Notes: generated by a model from the letters alone, not told the origin. A stretch of 64,000 nt of DNA from Chitinolyticbacter albus (GCF_024437655.1 NZ_JANBVF010000021.1:35408-99407); one strand, 5' to 3'; shown: positions 1 through 8,626, counted from the first letter of the stretch. Program-made: numbers and translations.

Positions 1-49
1 GCTCGAAGTTTCGATTCTGAGGAGGCTTTTCGCGACTCTGGACTCATGT

Positions 50-150
50 GAGACACTTAATGTTGGAGGTAACGTGCGGCCGGAATACCGCAGGCATGGA
101 GGGAACCCAAAGCGCAGCTTTGGGCCGTCACGTTGACCGAAGGGTTGGGC
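50..150 (-). repeat. attC-like site, degenerate (integron cassette)
   Basis: A GTTRRRY-type core (gttgggc, 144-150) closes an imperfect palindromic segment with an inner stem (cccaaagc / gctttggg). It sits just downstream of the 152-517 gene on the minus strand, which is where a cassette's attC belongs. The outer partner core near 50-60 does not match RYYYAAC well, so the left boundary is uncertain. Confidence 0.5.
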
Positions 151-151
151 C

Positions 152-517
152 TCAATTCTTCCCGCCTCCAAACTTAAGTGGCCAATGCTGTAGTCCCTCT
201 TCTCCATATTCCTTTAGAAATGGGCCCGACTTTTTAGCAAGCGACTCATGCGCAGTACGTGCTTCTGGAGTACCGATGCGGGCTAGTGCATAGGCACATT
301 TGCGCTGAAACTCATGCAGATTGCCCCATTCGACCAAATGGTCAAATGGAACGAGCACCGCTTGAGCTATGGCGTCAACTGAGCGGGGATCACCAATCAG
401 GCCGAGCGCGAAGACTATGTCTTCGTGAAACTCGTGGGAATCATCGAGCAGCAGCCTATTAAGGGCTACGGGATCTCTTGCTGCCATTGCGGATTTAAGA
501 TTGGTTAGTTCGCCCAC
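152..517 (-). CDS. HEAT-repeat-like small protein (integron cassette gene)
   Basis: A 121-residue helical protein from the chosen GTG start. The open frame continues upstream to a TTG at 538 that lies inside the attC core, and an ATG at 487 is also possible. The helical hairpins around FALGLIGDPRSVDAIAQAVL and CAYALARIGTPEA look like two PBS/HEAT-type repeats, which usually act as protein-binding scaffolds. No catalytic motif is seen. The gene lies between two attC sites and reads away from the intI remnant, as a captured cassette would. Its specific function is unknown. Confidence 0.6.
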   Translation of the reverse strand: MGELTNLKSAMAARDPVALNRLLLDDSHEFHEDIVFALGLIGDPRSVDAIAQAVLVPFDHLVEWGNLHEFQRKCAYALARIGTPEARTAHESLAKKSGPFLKEYGEEGLQHWPLKFGGGKN

Positions 518-532
518 AGTATGTCTCTTGAG

Positions 533-631
533 GCCCAACGTTTGACGTGAGGGGCCGCCGTAGCGGCGAAGCCGCGAAGGGAACCTGCAAGCACAGCTTG
601 CAGGCGGTCCCTCTCGACGGAGTTGTTAGGC
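533..631 (-). repeat. attC recombination site (99 bp)
   Basis: The outer cores are gcccaac (533-539) and gttaggc (625-631). They match the RYYYAAC / GTTRRRY pair that defines integron attC sites. The interior is strongly palindromic (ccgccgtagcggcg; gcaagcacagcttgc). It separates the two minus-strand cassette genes. Confidence 0.85.
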
Positions 632-640
632 ACTGATGAA

Positions 641-1072
641 CTATTGGAAATAGCTTTTGACATGACCGTACTCTGGATGCGCCGGCTCTATGAGTTGCTC
701 TTGAAATGAATCGGCAAGAATTTCGTAGAAGACATCGTGATTGGAAACCACAAAGTGCCTGCCGAGCGGCTTCAGAGGCGAATCTTGGTAGACATACATT
801 TTGTTAGCCTCAACCGGCCACGAAGAATCTGTGAGCTCAACAATAAAACTCTTTCCTGATTCCTGGGGATAGATGCCAATCGCGGGACTGCAATCAGTTC
901 GGGCGCTTCTTGCGCAAAGAGCACCATCGAAAGTGATTTTGACAAAAGACCAGACGTCTTCTTGTCCATCGACCACCAGAAAGACGCTGCATTCTCGACT
1001 CGAATAGCGCAATACGGCATCTTCGATGTGGTCATGTCGATACTCAAGCGTGATTGCAATCCCAGCCTTCAA
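641..1072 (-). CDS. hypothetical protein (first cassette after attI)
   Basis: A 143-residue protein of unrecognised family. The TTG start at 1072 is chosen because a TGGAG ribosome-binding site lies 7 nt upstream. The protein is mixed alpha/beta and acidic, has no signal peptide or membrane segment, and contains four cysteines scattered without a metal-site pattern. It is the cassette immediately next to the attI-like core at 1114-1120 and is oriented away from intI, the normal position for expression from an integron cassette promoter. Its base composition is lower in GC than the chromosomal genes nearby, consistent with acquisition. Confidence 0.65.
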   Translation of the reverse strand: MKAGIAITLEYRHDHIEDAVLRYSSRECSVFLVVDGQEDVWSFVKITFDGALCARSARTDCSPAIGIYPQESGKSFIVELTDSSWPVEANKMYVYQDSPLKPLGRHFVVSNHDVFYEILADSFQEQLIEPAHPEYGHVKSYFQ

Positions 1073-1113
1073 GAGTCACTCCAATTCCGATGAAAAGGTG
1101 CTTGGCTAATTGT

Positions 1114-1290
1114 GCCTAACAGTTAATAGGCTGACAGCTCCGTCAGTACATTATCAATAATACGGACGCCTAAAATTCAGCACAAGTCCCTGATATATAT
1201 TAAATTCATACCAACTCCGTCCGTATATGCGCGTCAATCATACGAGCATGACGTACCTTACGCACCATGTGCATACTGTTCGCTTTTTTC
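1114..1290 (-). other. attI-like site and leader region, copy 1
   Basis: Read on the minus strand, this ends in CTATTAACTGTTAGGC, with the GTTRRRY core at 1114-1120 where the first cassette joins. It is clearly similar to two other stretches, 59575-59723 and 61262-61457. Shared blocks include a TATTATTGATAATG-type motif, a CTGAC...GTCAG inverted repeat and, with copy 3, GTGCGTAAGGT-CGTCATGC followed by TTGAC. It lies between the cassettes and the divergent intI remnant, which is where attI and the cassette promoter sit in integrons. A TTGACG hexamer is visible, but I see no convincing -10 box at the right distance. Confidence 0.7.
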
Positions 1291-1311
1291 ATGTTGCTAA
1301 GGAGTAACGTT

Positions 1312-1765
1312 ATGGGGAGTACTTCCGACTAAGCCTCGTCTGCTCGATCAGGTCTACACTGTATGCCGACGCAGGCATTTCAGTCGCAAGACTGAGCAGG
1401 CGTACCGATACTCGATTCGTCAGTTCATCGACTTCCACGGCAAGCAGCATCCCGCCACGCTGGGCACCACCGAAGTCGAAGTGTTCTTGAACCACTTGGC
1501 AGTGGCTCGTCGGGTGTCAGCGTCGACGCAGTCCCAGGCGTTGAACACGTTGGCTTTTCTCTATGGGCAAGTGCTCGATCAGCCATTGGGCACCATGGCC
1601 GCGCCAACGCTGGTCAGCCATCGGGCCGCCCTCTTCGAGCGTGAGTTCATTCGCCATGCCAATCTGTACGGATCGCTCGCCGGGTGCTCGCACCCGGCTT
1701 GGTCAAGGCGCGCAGCAGCGCTGCGCCTGCCCCCATCCAGCCAGCGTTCGGCCCTGTTTGCCTGA
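1312..1765 (+). pseudogene. intI: integron integrase IntI, frameshifted and C-terminally truncated
   Basis: An AAGGAG site precedes an ATG at 1312 that runs into a stop after six codons. In another frame, from about 1331 to 1591, the translation matches the N-terminal core-binding domain of IntI tyrosine recombinases: PRLLDQV, a T-E-Q-A-Y helix, FIDFHGKQHPATLG, VEVFLNHLAV and the STQSQALN motif typical of IntI. After about 87 residues the similarity stops and the frame continues into unrelated sequence to a stop at 1765. The catalytic R-H-R-Y domain and the IntI-specific insertion are absent, so no active integrase is encoded here. Confidence 0.85.
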
Positions 1766-1795
1766 AGGGCGTATCACCCGCAGAAGGAGTGCCAC

Positions 1796-2377
1796 ATGTT
1801 CCTCATCGACGATGTTTGGAAGGAAGCGATCGCCTATTGCTTCAAGCGGGTACAAGCGGGGCGCGACAACCACGACACGGCGCTGCGCGGCATCCGCACC
1901 GCCATGCGCGCGCTGGCTTCGTCGCTGCGCGAAATCACCTTGCAGCTGGAAACCGGCGTGCATCGGCTGCGTCGGCTGGAACACGATGGCAACGCCTATT
2001 TCACCGAGCTGCAGCGATTGCTCGACACCGATTTCCTGCGCCGCGCCTGCAACGAATCGGGCATCTGCGAAGAACTGCACCTGGCGCAAGACGCGTTGCT
2101 GCAGATCAAGCCATTGCACAGCAGCGACGAGCTCGTCGCGCTGCGCCAGCTCGCCGATGATATGGAGGCGCGCGAGTCGGCCTTCGTCAACGCCATCCTC
2201 GAATTTCTTGCCCATGCACGCGATGTCGATCTGGTGGCCGCCGCTGCGGATCCTGCCTTGCTCAGTCCAGCCGCCGTCTCGGCGGCATTGACGGAGCGGC
2301 TGGCTGCGCTGGGCGAGAAACAAGCCGAGATCGAACGGCTGCTCGCCGAGCTACGTGCCTCGTCATTCCGGGCCTGA
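1796..2377 (+). CDS. hypothetical helical protein
   Basis: A 193-residue, almost entirely alpha-helical protein with coiled-coil-like heptads in the central part (LREITLQLETGVHRLRRLE) and at the C-terminus (ERLAALGEKQAEIERLLAEL). No signal peptide or membrane segment is seen. AAGGAG lies 7 nt before the ATG, so the start is well supported. It lies just after the intI remnant and before the FKBP gene on the same strand. I do not recognise the family; a structural or DNA/cell-envelope-associated role cannot be told apart from sequence alone. Confidence 0.7.
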   Translation: MFLIDDVWKEAIAYCFKRVQAGRDNHDTALRGIRTAMRALASSLREITLQLETGVHRLRRLEHDGNAYFTELQRLLDTDFLRRACNESGICEELHLAQDALLQIKPLHSSDELVALRQLADDMEARESAFVNAILEFLAHARDVDLVAAAADPALLSPAAVSAALTERLAALGEKQAEIERLLAELRASSFRA

Positions 2378-2453
2378 AGCGCCTCGGCTACACTGTCGCC
2401 CCTGTCGGCTGTTAGCAAAGCGCCGACGCGACCCTATCCGCACGGGAAATGCC

Positions 2454-2795
2454 ATGAGTCAAGAGCTGCAAATCACTGATCTCGTCGTTGGCGAGGGCAA
2501 AGAAATCGCCAAGGGTGCGCTGATTACCGCGCACTACACCGGTACGCTGGAAGATGGCACCGAGTTCGATTCCTCGCACCACCGCGGCAAGCCGTTCCAG
2601 TGCGTGATCGGCACCGGCCGCGTGATCAAGGGCTGGGATATCGGCCTCTTGGGCATGAAGGCGGGCGGCAAGCGCCGCCTGTTCGTTCCCGCCCACCTTG
2701 CCTACGGCGAGCGCCAGATCGGCGCCCACATCAAGCCCCACTCCAACCTGGTGTTCGAGATCGAGCTGCTGGACGTGCTGACGCGCGACGACTGA
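2454..2795 (+). CDS. FKBP-type peptidyl-prolyl cis-trans isomerase
   Basis: A 113-residue single-domain FKBP that catalyses cis-trans isomerisation of X-Pro bonds, probably in the cytoplasm because no signal peptide is visible. Hallmarks are AHYTGTLEDGTEFDSS near residue 25-40, the VIKGWDIGLLGMKAGGKRRL segment in the middle and PHSNLVFEIELLDV at the end. The ATG at 2454 gives the usual length of small bacterial FKBPs (108-115 aa); an upstream in-frame start would add an unlikely arginine-rich leader. Endonuclease V follows on the same strand. Confidence 0.92.
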   Translation: MSQELQITDLVVGEGKEIAKGALITAHYTGTLEDGTEFDSSHHRGKPFQCVIGTGRVIKGWDIGLLGMKAGGKRRLFVPAHLAYGERQIGAHIKPHSNLVFEIELLDVLTRDD

Positions 2796-2861
2796 GCGGG
2801 CACGCCGGTTGCAACCGCATCCGGCCAGGGTGCGAACCCGGCCCGCACAGGAGTGCCCCGC

Positions 2862-3584
2862 ATGCATGTGCCGCAGCTCGAAGACGATTATGTGATGCCG
2901 CTGGCACAGGCCGCGGCGCTGCAACGGCGCCTGGCCGAACAGGTGTTGCTGCAGCCGCTGGCGGGCCCGGTACGCCATGTGGCCGGAGTCGATGTCTCGT
3001 CCGAATGGCACGGCTCACTGCTTTCCGCCGCCGTGGTGGTGTTCCGCTACCCCGAGCTGACCGTGCTCGAAACGGCGTACGCCGTGCACGAGTCCGCCTT
3101 CCCCTATGTGCCCGGCTTTTTGTCGTTCCGCGAGATCCCCGCGCTGCTCAAGGCCTTTGCGCAACTGCGGCAGGTGCCGGACGTGCTGTTCGTCGACGGC
3201 CAGGGCATCACCCACCCACGCCGGCTCGGCATCGCCGCGCACCTGGGCGTGCTATTGGATCTGCCTGCTGTCGGCGTGGCCAAGTCCAATCTGTATGGCC
3301 GCTGGCAAACGCCGCAGCGACCGGGCGAACACACGCCCATCCTCGACCCGAAAACCGGCGAAACGCTGGGCGCCGCGCTCAAGAGCAAGGCGCGCTCGCT
3401 GCCCATCCTGATCTCGGCAGGCCACCTGATCACGCACCAGGAGGCGCTGACGCTGGTGCAATCGATGCTGCAAGGCTACCGGCTGCCGATCACCACGCGG
3501 GCCGCGCACGACGCGGTGAATGCGTATCGGCGCGAATGCAAGCGGACGGGCACTGCAACTGAAGGCCCCGAGGCTGCAACGTGA
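2862..3584 (+). CDS. nfi: endonuclease V (deoxyinosine 3'-endonuclease)
   Basis: A 240-residue endonuclease V, which cleaves the second phosphodiester bond 3' to deoxyinosine in DNA repair. The diagnostic segments are AGVDVS (metal-binding Asp), the YVPGFLSFREIP motif, FVDGQGITHPRRLGIAAH (second catalytic Asp and His region) and GVAKSNLYG (Lys). The ATG at 2862 is preferred over the GTG at 2853 because the AGGAG site would be directly against the GTG. Length fits the family (about 220-240 aa). Confidence 0.93.
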   Translation: MHVPQLEDDYVMPLAQAAALQRRLAEQVLLQPLAGPVRHVAGVDVSSEWHGSLLSAAVVVFRYPELTVLETAYAVHESAFPYVPGFLSFREIPALLKAFAQLRQVPDVLFVDGQGITHPRRLGIAAHLGVLLDLPAVGVAKSNLYGRWQTPQRPGEHTPILDPKTGETLGAALKSKARSLPILISAGHLITHQEALTLVQSMLQGYRLPITTRAAHDAVNAYRRECKRTGTATEGPEAAT

Positions 3585-3663
3585 TCAACCGGGTGCCAAG
3601 GGGGGCCTGCGTCCATCTCCACGCCCCTCAAGCGAAGCTTGAAGGGCACGCGGTCATTGCGCT

Positions 3664-4797
3664 TCACTTTATCGGTCCAATGCCATATCGCGCGTACTTG
3701 TGCTCGTGATACGCATCCAGGTCGGCATTACCTACTGCGGCTTTGGTGCGTGCCTGCTCGCCCCACCACTTCCCGAGCTTCTGCTCGATCCTGGCGCTGG
3801 CAGCACCATGGTCCATCTTCTTGTCATCGGTGTACTTCTGCCACTTCGCCTCGAATTTGGCCTTCTTGCGCTCGAAGGTATTGTCGATGGTGCGAAACAG
3901 CTCTTGATGCAGGTTGGCGGTGGTCTGCTGATAATTATCCGCAGTGGCGCTCCCCCCCGTGCGCTTGTGCTCATCGCTGACCATATCGGCGAGGTTGGCG
4001 GCGCCGTCCTTCTTCAACTGGGTCAGATGGCCGCTGAGATAGCCCTTGAAATCGCTCAGCATCGCATTGTCGTCGGCGGTACGGGTGGATGCATCGTTGC
4101 CCAGTGCCAGCTTGGCCCGCAAGAATGTTGCTCGCACGGCGGAGCCGGTGTGGAGGGTATTGGCGGCGTGCCGTCCGGTGAGATCCTCGACGAAAGACGT
4201 GACCGCGGGCGACATGAAACGGAAAGCCTCGCTCTTGGCCGCCCCTTCGTTCAACTCACGCTTCTTGCCCGGGGCATTCCTTTCGATGACCACTTCGCCA
4301 CTGCGTTTATGGACTTCTCGGGTATCGGGCGCCACGTAGTCACCCAGATCGGACGTCTTGACCGGCCCCCCCATGACCGACTTGATGGCACGGCCGTACT
4401 TGGTGGCGGAGTCCGGCGTCAGCGTCGTGGGCAGGATCTCCCCCCACGTGGTGCCGTGCCCGAAGCCGGTCATCATGCCTTGGGTCCACTTCTGCTGGTC
4501 GTTGGTGCGGACCTGCTCTTTCAGCTGGTACACCGCGTTGACCGGGTAGATCTCCGCCTGCGGCGTGCCTTCGTTCCTGAACTTGACCGGAAAGATGGTG
4601 GCCAGTTGCGTCCCGGTGCGGGTTTTGCCGCTCACCTCCTCCAGTTGCTCGCGCAATGCCTTGCCCACGACCGGAATGGTCTGCGTCACCGGGGATACGT
4701 TGGGCCCGGCAAACTCGATGCGCTTGAAACGCTTCGCGATCGGTGACGCATCGCGACCCCCTCTCGGGCCATCTGGTGCTTTCTTGCTTGCATCCAT
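3664..4797 (-). CDS. unrecognised T6SS-associated protein, last gene of the locus
   Basis: A 377-residue soluble protein of unknown family. The ATG at 4797 is chosen over an upstream start because GGAG lies 9 nt before it. It begins with a short basic region (MDASKK, then AKRFKRIEF), as do three other cargo-like genes in this locus. It is rich in Thr, Lys and Gly and contains no cysteine, signal peptide or membrane segment. It is the distal gene of the minus-strand T6SS locus, where effectors and immunity genes often sit, so effector is a positional inference only. Confidence 0.65.
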   Translation of the reverse strand: MDASKKAPDGPRGGRDASPIAKRFKRIEFAGPNVSPVTQTIPVVGKALREQLEEVSGKTRTGTQLATIFPVKFRNEGTPQAEIYPVNAVYQLKEQVRTNDQQKWTQGMMTGFGHGTTWGEILPTTLTPDSATKYGRAIKSVMGGPVKTSDLGDYVAPDTREVHKRSGEVVIERNAPGKKRELNEGAAKSEAFRFMSPAVTSFVEDLTGRHAANTLHTGSAVRATFLRAKLALGNDASTRTADDNAMLSDFKGYLSGHLTQLKKDGAANLADMVSDEHKRTGGSATADNYQQTTANLHQELFRTIDNTFERKKAKFEAKWQKYTDDKKMDHGAASARIEQKLGKWWGEQARTKAAVGNADLDAYHEHKYARYGIGPIK

Positions 4798-4859
4798 CCT
4801 CGCTTCTCCAATCGGATTTCTGACTTGCACTTCGCAGGCCAGAACAGAAATACTGCGCT

Positions 4860-5276
4860 ATGCGCCAACGCTCCCTCTTCCTTCCCTACCCCTTGGGCCT
4901 GCGCAATCGCAGCCATGAGGTCCATGTCACCCGGCCCGATGGCGCCGGGCGGCCGGCGCTGGCACGCAGCGAGCCGCTGGAGGACGATCGCCGCGCCGTG
5001 GTCTACCGGCAGTGGGGCATGCCCGAGCGCTCGCCACGCCAGCCGCCGCTACCAGCCAAGACCGTGCCGCTACCGCAGCGCAGCCAGACCATCCTCTACC
5101 ACCAGGTATCCGAACTGACCCGTGCCGAGCTGGTCGGCGGCGCCACTTCGCCCAACAACCAGCCGGGCGCAGCTGATCCGCTGCCGCGCACCGAACCGCT
5201 GGGCCAGCCGGGCGAAGCACCGCTCACCGATGTCACCGTGTACGGGCCGAGCATTTCAGTGCGGTTGCGACGCTGA
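4860..5276 (+). CDS. small proline-rich hypothetical protein, antisense within T6SS cargo region
   Basis: A 138-residue open frame on the strand opposite to the T6SS operon, filling the gap between two minus-strand cargo genes. Codon third positions are strongly GC-rich as in genuine genes here, and no plausible competing frame exists on the other strand. The product is proline- and arginine-rich with no recognisable domain. It lacks a good ribosome-binding site. It may be an accessory or immunity gene or a chance frame; I lean slightly to real. Confidence 0.45.
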   Translation: MRQRSLFLPYPLGLRNRSHEVHVTRPDGAGRPALARSEPLEDDRRAVVYRQWGMPERSPRQPPLPAKTVPLPQRSQTILYHQVSELTRAELVGGATSPNNQPGAADPLPRTEPLGQPGEAPLTDVTVYGPSISVRLRR

Positions 5277-5304
5277 ACACGCTGCCGGGCGTAACCGCCG
5301 CCGC

Positions 5305-6066
5305 CTAGAACTTGCGTTCGTACTGGGCGAACACGCTCTTGAAGCGCTCTTTTTGCAAGCCCGTTTTCTTGCTTTTTCCCGGATTATCGCCACGGTCGTA
5401 CACCACGCCAACGGTCGAGCGATCGTGGGAATCGGCCGCCACGTAGAACACCTTGTTGTCGCCATATTTCTTGAATTTGTCGAGCGCCTTGCGCTCCATA
5501 TGGCTATCGACCGCGATATTGGGGTAGTGCGGCGCCCAGACCGTGTTGTAGGTATTGCTCTCGGCGCCAGTCAGGCTGAAAGGCGCCCGGTGCGCCCGGT
5601 CATACTGGACATCGCTGCTATAGGGGTTGGGGCTCTTGGGGTTGCCGATTTCCTTGTCGTCCGCGATATCGCCGTGATTCACCACCCGCGATACCGTGAC
5701 CATGTGGCCATCGTAGCTACCCCCTTTTTGCGGATTGATGCGCAAGTCCTGCTGCACGATGTTGCCGCTCACCTTCTTGTTGCGCAGCGCATTGAGCGCA
5801 TCCTGCGTGAAGCTCGGCGTGACATTGCCAATACCATGGTCGCTACGCACCGCGCCCAACGCGATCTGGCCGTGCATCTGCCAGCGCACCGTATCCTCGA
5901 GGCTGCCTTGCTTGCTGGACTGATGCGCCGTTTGCATCAGCGACGTGGTATCAAAGCCCTGGTGGCTGAAACTGGTGCTTTGCAGTTTGGCGCGATTGGT
6001 CTCCTCCAGCACTTTCAGCTTTTCCTGATGCCGGGTAACGCGCTTGTTGCCGCTTTCGCTATCCAC
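5305..6066 (-). CDS. unrecognised T6SS cargo-region protein
   Basis: A 253-residue soluble protein with no cysteines. It starts with a polar, basic N-terminus (MDSESGNKR) like neighbouring cargo genes. The second half carries several His/Asp-containing stretches (DSHMERKAL, ADSHDRSTVG, YDRGDNPGK) that could form an enzymatic site, but I cannot assign a family. GGAG lies 6 nt upstream of the ATG. It sits between the TPR/GNAT gene and the terminal gene of the locus. A toxin or toxin-partner role is inferred from position alone. Confidence 0.65.
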   Translation of the reverse strand: MDSESGNKRVTRHQEKLKVLEETNRAKLQSTSFSHQGFDTTSLMQTAHQSSKQGSLEDTVRWQMHGQIALGAVRSDHGIGNVTPSFTQDALNALRNKKVSGNIVQQDLRINPQKGGSYDGHMVTVSRVVNHGDIADDKEIGNPKSPNPYSSDVQYDRAHRAPFSLTGAESNTYNTVWAPHYPNIAVDSHMERKALDKFKKYGDNKVFYVAADSHDRSTVGVVYDRGDNPGKSKKTGLQKERFKSVFAQYERKF

Positions 6067-6082
6067 GATCCATCTCCTCTCG

Positions 6083-7999
6083 TTACGTCATTGCATAAGT
6101 GCGGGTTGCCATCTCGCTCGAACGCATCTGTGCGTCATCGAGCTGGATCGGGCTATCTAGCCCGGTGAGCAGGCAAGCCAGGCTCCGTTCGTCCCCATGG
6201 GGGTAGCAGTAGAAGCGCAGATCCTCGTCCGGTTCCTGGGCGCTGCAATCGAGTGGCACAAAGCCGCTGCGCTGCAGCACCTGCAGCGAGCGGTAGTTGT
6301 CCTGATAGGCCGAGGTGTAGAACGCCTTGCCGGCTGGCAGGCTGCGCAGGACCAGTTGCACGGCCCGCTGCGCCAGGCCCTGCCCCTGCCAATCCGGCCC
6401 CAGCCAGAAATGCAGGTAGCCCGCATCGCCACGCCAATGGCTGGAAATCACACCGACCGCACCGGCATGATCGAGCACGATGGCGTAGCCCTGGCGTGCG
6501 GGATCGGCCGCTTGATCGGCCAGCCAAGCGACAAATTCGGCCGCTGCCTCAAACTCGGGCAGGCGCGTCATCATGCCGATCTGCGGATCGCGGTACTGAT
6601 AATGCAGCGCGACGGCATGCTCGGCCCCGAGCGGCTCAAGGCTCAGCTCGGCATCGCGCAGGCCGTCCGCCGCCCACCACGGCAGCGCGGCGCGGCGCGC
6701 CAGCGTCTCGCCCAGCCTGTCATGCAGTTCGCGGGCCGCCGCGAGTTCCGGCTGCATGGCCAGCAGGTGCCGCAGCCGGGCCAGCGCATCCGGCATGGCG
6801 CCGGTCAGCGCGTCGAGCTCGGCCAGGTAGTAGTGGGCGCCGGGGTGGTCAGGGTCGGCCTCCAACGCCGCCAGCAGCAGCGCGCGCGCCAGGGCGAAAT
6901 CGCCGAAATGCGCTGCGACATAGGCCATTTCGACGGCAAAGCCGGCCTCGAGGCACCAGCCGGCCAGTTGCCGCCCTACATGGCACAGCGCCTCGCGCCA
7001 CGCGCCACGCAGCGCCTCGTCGCCCTCGGGGGGCGCTTCGATCAGACGGGGCAACATGCGCGCCAGCAGCCGTGGATCGTGCCCCCCCAGCCGCAACAGC
7101 GCGAGGCTGGGTGCGGTCTGCTCGGCCAGTTCGACCAGGCCGGCGCCGTCGGTGGGCAACACGGCGCCCAGCCGCTCGAACAATGCATCAATCACGGCGT
7201 CCTCCGCCCAGGCCCCTTGCCAGGCCAAGTGCAGGGTCCAGCCGCCCACCTTGTCCTGCCGATCGTGCACCCGCGCACCGCGCTGCCGCTGGTAACGCGC
7301 CAGCAGCTCGAAATTGACCGGCGCCGCCCCCGGCTGGGCAGGCGGCGCCAGCGCGCCAAGCCGTATGTCGCAGAGCGCAATCACGCCCGGATCGAGCGCC
7401 AGCAGCAAATAACCGGCTGGTGCGACCTGTTCCAGCGCATCGATCCGGCGCAACACCTGGTGCGGAATCGAGAACGCCGCGCTATTGAGCTGCCGCAGAT
7501 AGCATTGCACCATCCCGGCGTCGGATTCTGGGCTGCCGTCGTGCCAATCGAGCTGCCAGCCATCATCGCACCAGCGGTGCTGCCCGCACATCAGGCGACC
7601 GTAATGCACCCCGTAGATGCCGGCTGCCTCCCGGCCGAACACGCCCAGCGCCAAGATCACGGCCGGGTTGGCGCTGACGCATCCGGGCTCGGCCGCCACG
7701 ACTTGCCAGTCGCCCCGACCCAGCATCTGCAGCCGTGCCTGGACGCGTGCCAGCAACGGCACAAGCCAAGGGCTGCCCGCCCCCGCCAGATCGAACACTG
7801 CGAATGGCAGGCGTGGATCGACACGCCCTGCCGCCTGCGCGATCAACCAGTAGTCGACGATGGCGTCGGACCAGGCCTGCGCCAGCAGCGGCGTGACCAG
7901 CCAGTCGGCGAGCTCAGGATGCAACGAGGACTGTTCGGCGAGAAATTGCTCACCAGTCTCGCCGGAATCGGCGCGCACATCAGTTTCGGCAAGGGTCAC
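6083..7999 (-). CDS. TPR-region plus C-terminal GNAT acetyltransferase protein
   Basis: A large multidomain protein. The GTG at 7999 follows a CAGGAG site by 6 nt and gives 638 residues; the frame stays open to 8083 (666 aa). The N-terminal half is unassigned and contains a hydrophobic VFDLAGAGSPWLVPLLARV stretch reminiscent of a nucleotide or SAM-binding strand-turn. The middle shows tetratricopeptide-like helices (LARALLLAALEADPDHPGAH and following). The last 160 residues look like a GNAT N-acetyltransferase, with QGQGLAQRAVQLVL matching the acetyl-CoA pyrophosphate loop and a YRSLQVLQRSGF end. Position among T6SS cargo genes suggests an adaptor or modifying role, which is inference. Confidence 0.65.
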   Translation of the reverse strand: MTLAETDVRADSGETGEQFLAEQSSLHPELADWLVTPLLAQAWSDAIVDYWLIAQAAGRVDPRLPFAVFDLAGAGSPWLVPLLARVQARLQMLGRGDWQVVAAEPGCVSANPAVILALGVFGREAAGIYGVHYGRLMCGQHRWCDDGWQLDWHDGSPESDAGMVQCYLRQLNSAAFSIPHQVLRRIDALEQVAPAGYLLLALDPGVIALCDIRLGALAPPAQPGAAPVNFELLARYQRQRGARVHDRQDKVGGWTLHLAWQGAWAEDAVIDALFERLGAVLPTDGAGLVELAEQTAPSLALLRLGGHDPRLLARMLPRLIEAPPEGDEALRGAWREALCHVGRQLAGWCLEAGFAVEMAYVAAHFGDFALARALLLAALEADPDHPGAHYYLAELDALTGAMPDALARLRHLLAMQPELAAARELHDRLGETLARRAALPWWAADGLRDAELSLEPLGAEHAVALHYQYRDPQIGMMTRLPEFEAAAEFVAWLADQAADPARQGYAIVLDHAGAVGVISSHWRGDAGYLHFWLGPDWQGQGLAQRAVQLVLRSLPAGKAFYTSAYQDNYRSLQVLQRSGFVPLDCSAQEPDEDLRFYCYPHGDERSLACLLTGLDSPIQLDDAQMRSSEMATRTYAMT

Positions 8000-8089
8000 G
8001 GCATTCTCCTGGTTCCGGGCTGGATCTGGTGACATCTGCTGGCTGCATGGCGAGCTTCCTGGCTTGCCCGGGTCGGCCGGCACGCGGTG

Positions 8090-8626
8090 TCAGCCATTGC
8101 CATCCAGCGTGCGCCGCTGCGTGCGCGGGCTGAGCGGCGGATGGTTGGTAGCCGCCGTCGGCGATACGTTGAACGTCAGGTGCGTCTTGAGCCGGGTCTT
8201 GTCGAAGACTTCATCGCCACGCGATGGCGTTTTCGCCCCCTTGGGCTGGTGCTGGGTGCTATCGAGCGCACTGGTCGCCGTATGCACGACACCGGTGGCC
8301 GTGGTCGCGAGAAAGCGGTCATGGATCGGCTGGCTGCCAGGCGTGTTGTCCCGATGGAAACGTTCGTGGATGTTGAACCGGGAGCCATGCGCATCCACCG
8401 TGCCCACCAGGCGCACGTCGGTCAGATGCTCCGCGCGCTCCTTGCTCTTGTGGGTCAGGTGCGGATAGCTGCTCAGGCCGTCGCCGCCCACACCGGGCTG
8501 GATAGGCGGGAAATCCGATTTGGGCGCGGTATAGATGTCGTTGCGCACCAGCTCGCGTTCGTGGAATGCGCCCACGCTGGGCAGGGGCTTGCTGTTGTCC
8601 TTGCGTTTCTTGCTACTGCTGGCCAT
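8090..8626 (-). CDS. hypothetical T6SS cargo-region protein with basic N-terminus
   Basis: A 178-residue hydrophilic protein starting MASSSKKRKD, with AAGGAG 6 nt before the ATG. It is rich in His, Ser, Thr and Pro, has no cysteine, and shows no membrane or signal segments. No family is recognised. It lies directly downstream of the deaminase-like gene, so it is a candidate partner or immunity protein for it, though its N-terminus resembles the other cargo proteins rather than a typical immunity protein. Confidence 0.6.
   Translation of the reverse strand: MASSSKKRKDNSKPLPSVGAFHERELVRNDIYTAPKSDFPPIQPGVGGDGLSSYPHLTHKSKERAEHLTDVRLVGTVDAHGSRFNIHERFHRDNTPGSQPIHDRFLATTATGVVHTATSALDSTQHQPKGAKTPSRGDEVFDKTRLKTHLTFNVSPTAATNHPPLSPRTQRRTLDGNG

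Noticed and set aside
5305..6066. Deaminase-like reading of DSHMERKAL in this cargo protein
   Set aside because: The protein contains no cysteine, so the CxxC half of the zinc site is missing.
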